From Synergistaceae bacterium (GTDB lineage Bacteria > Synergistota > Synergistia > Synergistales > Aminobacteriaceae): a stretch of 52,942 nt of DNA. A program made the position numbers and the translations under genes. Shown here piece after piece: positions 52,120 through 52,942 of this stretch. The notes under the pieces are model-generated. The model was not told where the DNA came from, searched no databases, and worked only from the letters and a program-made list of their open reading frames with translations. The stretch covers positions 1 through 52,942 of the forward strand of contig JAFRAH010000004.1 of the NCBI GenBank assembly GCA_017405525.1. The letters run 5' to 3'. Numbering within the stretch: position 1 is the first letter of the stretch; every line of letters begins with the position of its first letter.

Positions 52120-52491
52120 CTAGTAGACGTTGTCTCCGTAACCGCCACCCACGCAGGCACACATGCCCTTGTGTCCAGCGTTGGAGGAACCGCCGCCTAC
52201 TCCCCAGACACATGCGCAGGTAAGGTCGCCGCCGCCTCCACCGTATATAGCACACCCGCACTCGCTTCCACCAGCAACAGCCATCATCTCATCCTCGCTG
52301 AGTTCTCCCATCTCTGAGGGCTTGAAGTCATCCTCCGTGAGTGTGATTCCGTGTTTGGCCGCAAGCTCTACTATAGCTGACTTATGAGCGTCGACTTCTT
52401 TTGTCGCACTGTCCGCTAATACCTTGAACTCTTTCTGCAGAGCCTCATCACTGGAGACAGCCTCAAGAAACTTCTTCATGTTATCTGTCAT
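52120..52491 (-). CDS. Nif11-leader RiPP precursor 4 (long-leader type)
   Basis: 123 residues from ATG 52491, which aligns with the MTDNMKKFLEAVSS start of its paralogues; a longer frame to 52566 runs back into precursor 5. Leader 1-75 ends MMAVAGG; core of 48: ECGCAIYGGGGG, TCACVWGVGGG and MCACVGGGYG. The core is close to that of precursor 1 although the leaders belong to different classes, suggesting recombination between units. Only 19 bases separate it from precursor 5; GGGGGCG is its ribosome site, unlike the AGGAGG of the others. Confidence 0.88.
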   Translation of the reverse strand: MTDNMKKFLEAVSSDEALQKEFKVLADSATKEVDAHKSAIVELAAKHGITLTEDDFKPSEMGELSEDEMMAVAGGSECGCAIYGGGGGDLTCACVWGVGGGSSNAGHKGMCACVGGGYGDNVY

Positions 52492-52510
52492 GATTACGCC
52501 CCCATTGTTG

Positions 52511-52870
52511 TTAATCATCTTGGCCCAAGCCGCTCCAGGAACATTTGCAAGTTTTACCACTGTCATTAGTGCCTAGTCCGCTTAGTCCACAAACGCACTG
52601 TTTGCCTGTACCTGTTCCACCGCCAACCAAAGGACAAAAGCACACTCCGCCCGCAACTGCTTCGAGTTCGTCCATGCTGAGTTCTCCCATCTCTGAGGGC
52701 TTGAAGTCATCCTCCGTGAGTGTGAACCCGTGTTCAGCCGCAAGCTCTACTATAGCTGACTTATGAGCATCGGCTTCTTTTGTCGCACTGTCAGCTAGTA
52801 CCTTGAACTCTTTCTGCAGAGCCTCATCACTGGAAACAGCCTCCAGAAATCTCTTCATGTTGTCCGTCAT
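52511..52870 (-). CDS. Nif11-leader RiPP precursor 5 (long-leader type)
   Basis: 119 residues. Leader 1-75 (MTDNMKRFLEAVSS.., EHGFTLTEDDF, SMDELEAVAGG), core of 44: VCFCPLVGGG, QCVCGLSGLG and TCKCSWSGLG. Three C-x-C motifs, six cysteines. Its AGGAGG lies in the conserved element at 52878. It is the first precursor transcribed within the window; more may lie beyond the right edge. Confidence 0.9.
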   Translation of the reverse strand: MTDNMKRFLEAVSSDEALQKEFKVLADSATKEADAHKSAIVELAAEHGFTLTEDDFKPSEMGELSMDELEAVAGGVCFCPLVGGGTGTGKQCVCGLSGLGTNDSGKTCKCSWSGLGQDD

Positions 52871-52877
52871 TTCTACA

Positions 52878-52912
52878 TAACCTCCTGATTTGCTTAAAGG
52901 TTACGCCACAGA
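52878..52912 (-). repeat. Conserved precursor 5' element, copy 4
   Basis: AACCTCCTGATTTGC..AAGGTTACGCCACAGA; followed by CTCCGGG as in copy 3, so the duplication unit seems to continue past the window end. Confidence 0.7.
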
Positions 52913-52942
52913 AGATTTCTCCTCCGGGCGCAACTTCAGTAC

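Noticed and set aside
51291-52766. Plus-strand frames opposite the Nif11 precursors (for example 51291-51548, 52163-52387)
   Set aside because: Antisense shadows of repetitive Gly/Cys-rich genes with clear leaders and ribosome sites on the minus strand.

Overview
The window looks like a chromosomal segment of a Gram-negative anaerobe, most likely a host-associated, amino-acid-fermenting member of the Synergistota. That is inference, from an oxygen-sensitive ferredoxin-dependent keto-acid oxidoreductase (IorAB) with a CoA ligase and ACT proteins, a TAXI-TRAP transporter, flavodiiron and hybrid-cluster proteins for O2/NO defence, LPS-export genes (lptA/C-like, lptB), and short directons with TATAAT boxes, strong AGGAGG sites and many TTG starts. 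Nothing in the window fixes the species.

Layout. 1-1966 (minus): 5' part of a large HEPN/S1-like/ankyrin protein with a 60-bp tandem repeat, running off the left edge. 2177-6789: iorA-iorB-paaK and two ACT proteins. 6842-10004 (minus): Na+/solute symporter, amidohydrolase, unknown acidic protein. 10161: tRNA-Asn. 10329-13221: Tim44-like zinc-ribbon protein, a severed MmeI-type restriction enzyme C-terminus, an exported SH3 protein. 13300-15295: groES-groEL under a CIRCE operator. 15426-18775: a tautomerase stub coupled to an ABM-ABM-cupin protein, a SUMF1-flavodoxin lipoprotein, a CcdA-like protein. 18834-21434 (minus): an enlarged Ro60/TROVE protein with a long leader region.

22506-24778 is a compact RiPP locus: a 40-residue three-cysteine peptide, an attenuator-like hairpin, an RRE-radical SAM-SPASM maturase and a small amidohydrolase. 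TAXI-TRAP genes follow convergently, sharing stop-codon bases. 27901-31269 holds uvrC and a glycosyltransferase pair (GT2 + GT-C); the GT2 start carries four copies of a heptanucleotide that set the reading frame, so it looks phase-variable. 31345-38144: Ca2+-type P-ATPase, cupin, flavodiiron protein, Crp/Fnr regulator and hcp with a shared divergent operator. 38192-43959: split periplasmic binding protein, GH57 enzyme, nikR, tRNA-Arg, a fragment of a prolyl-tRNA deacylase, marR and a flavin reductase. 43983-49889 (minus): lptA/C-lptB-rlmD-like-SDR-DUF4268-pepP.

49982-50533 is a decayed BrnT toxin with its antitoxin still open. From 50591 to the right edge (minus) is a tandem array of five Nif11-leader RiPP precursors plus one leaderless relic; every core has the same three C-x-C motifs. 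No modifying enzyme for this array is inside the window; it probably lies beyond 52942. The two RiPP loci and the heptamer-switched glycosyltransferase are the most unusual contents.
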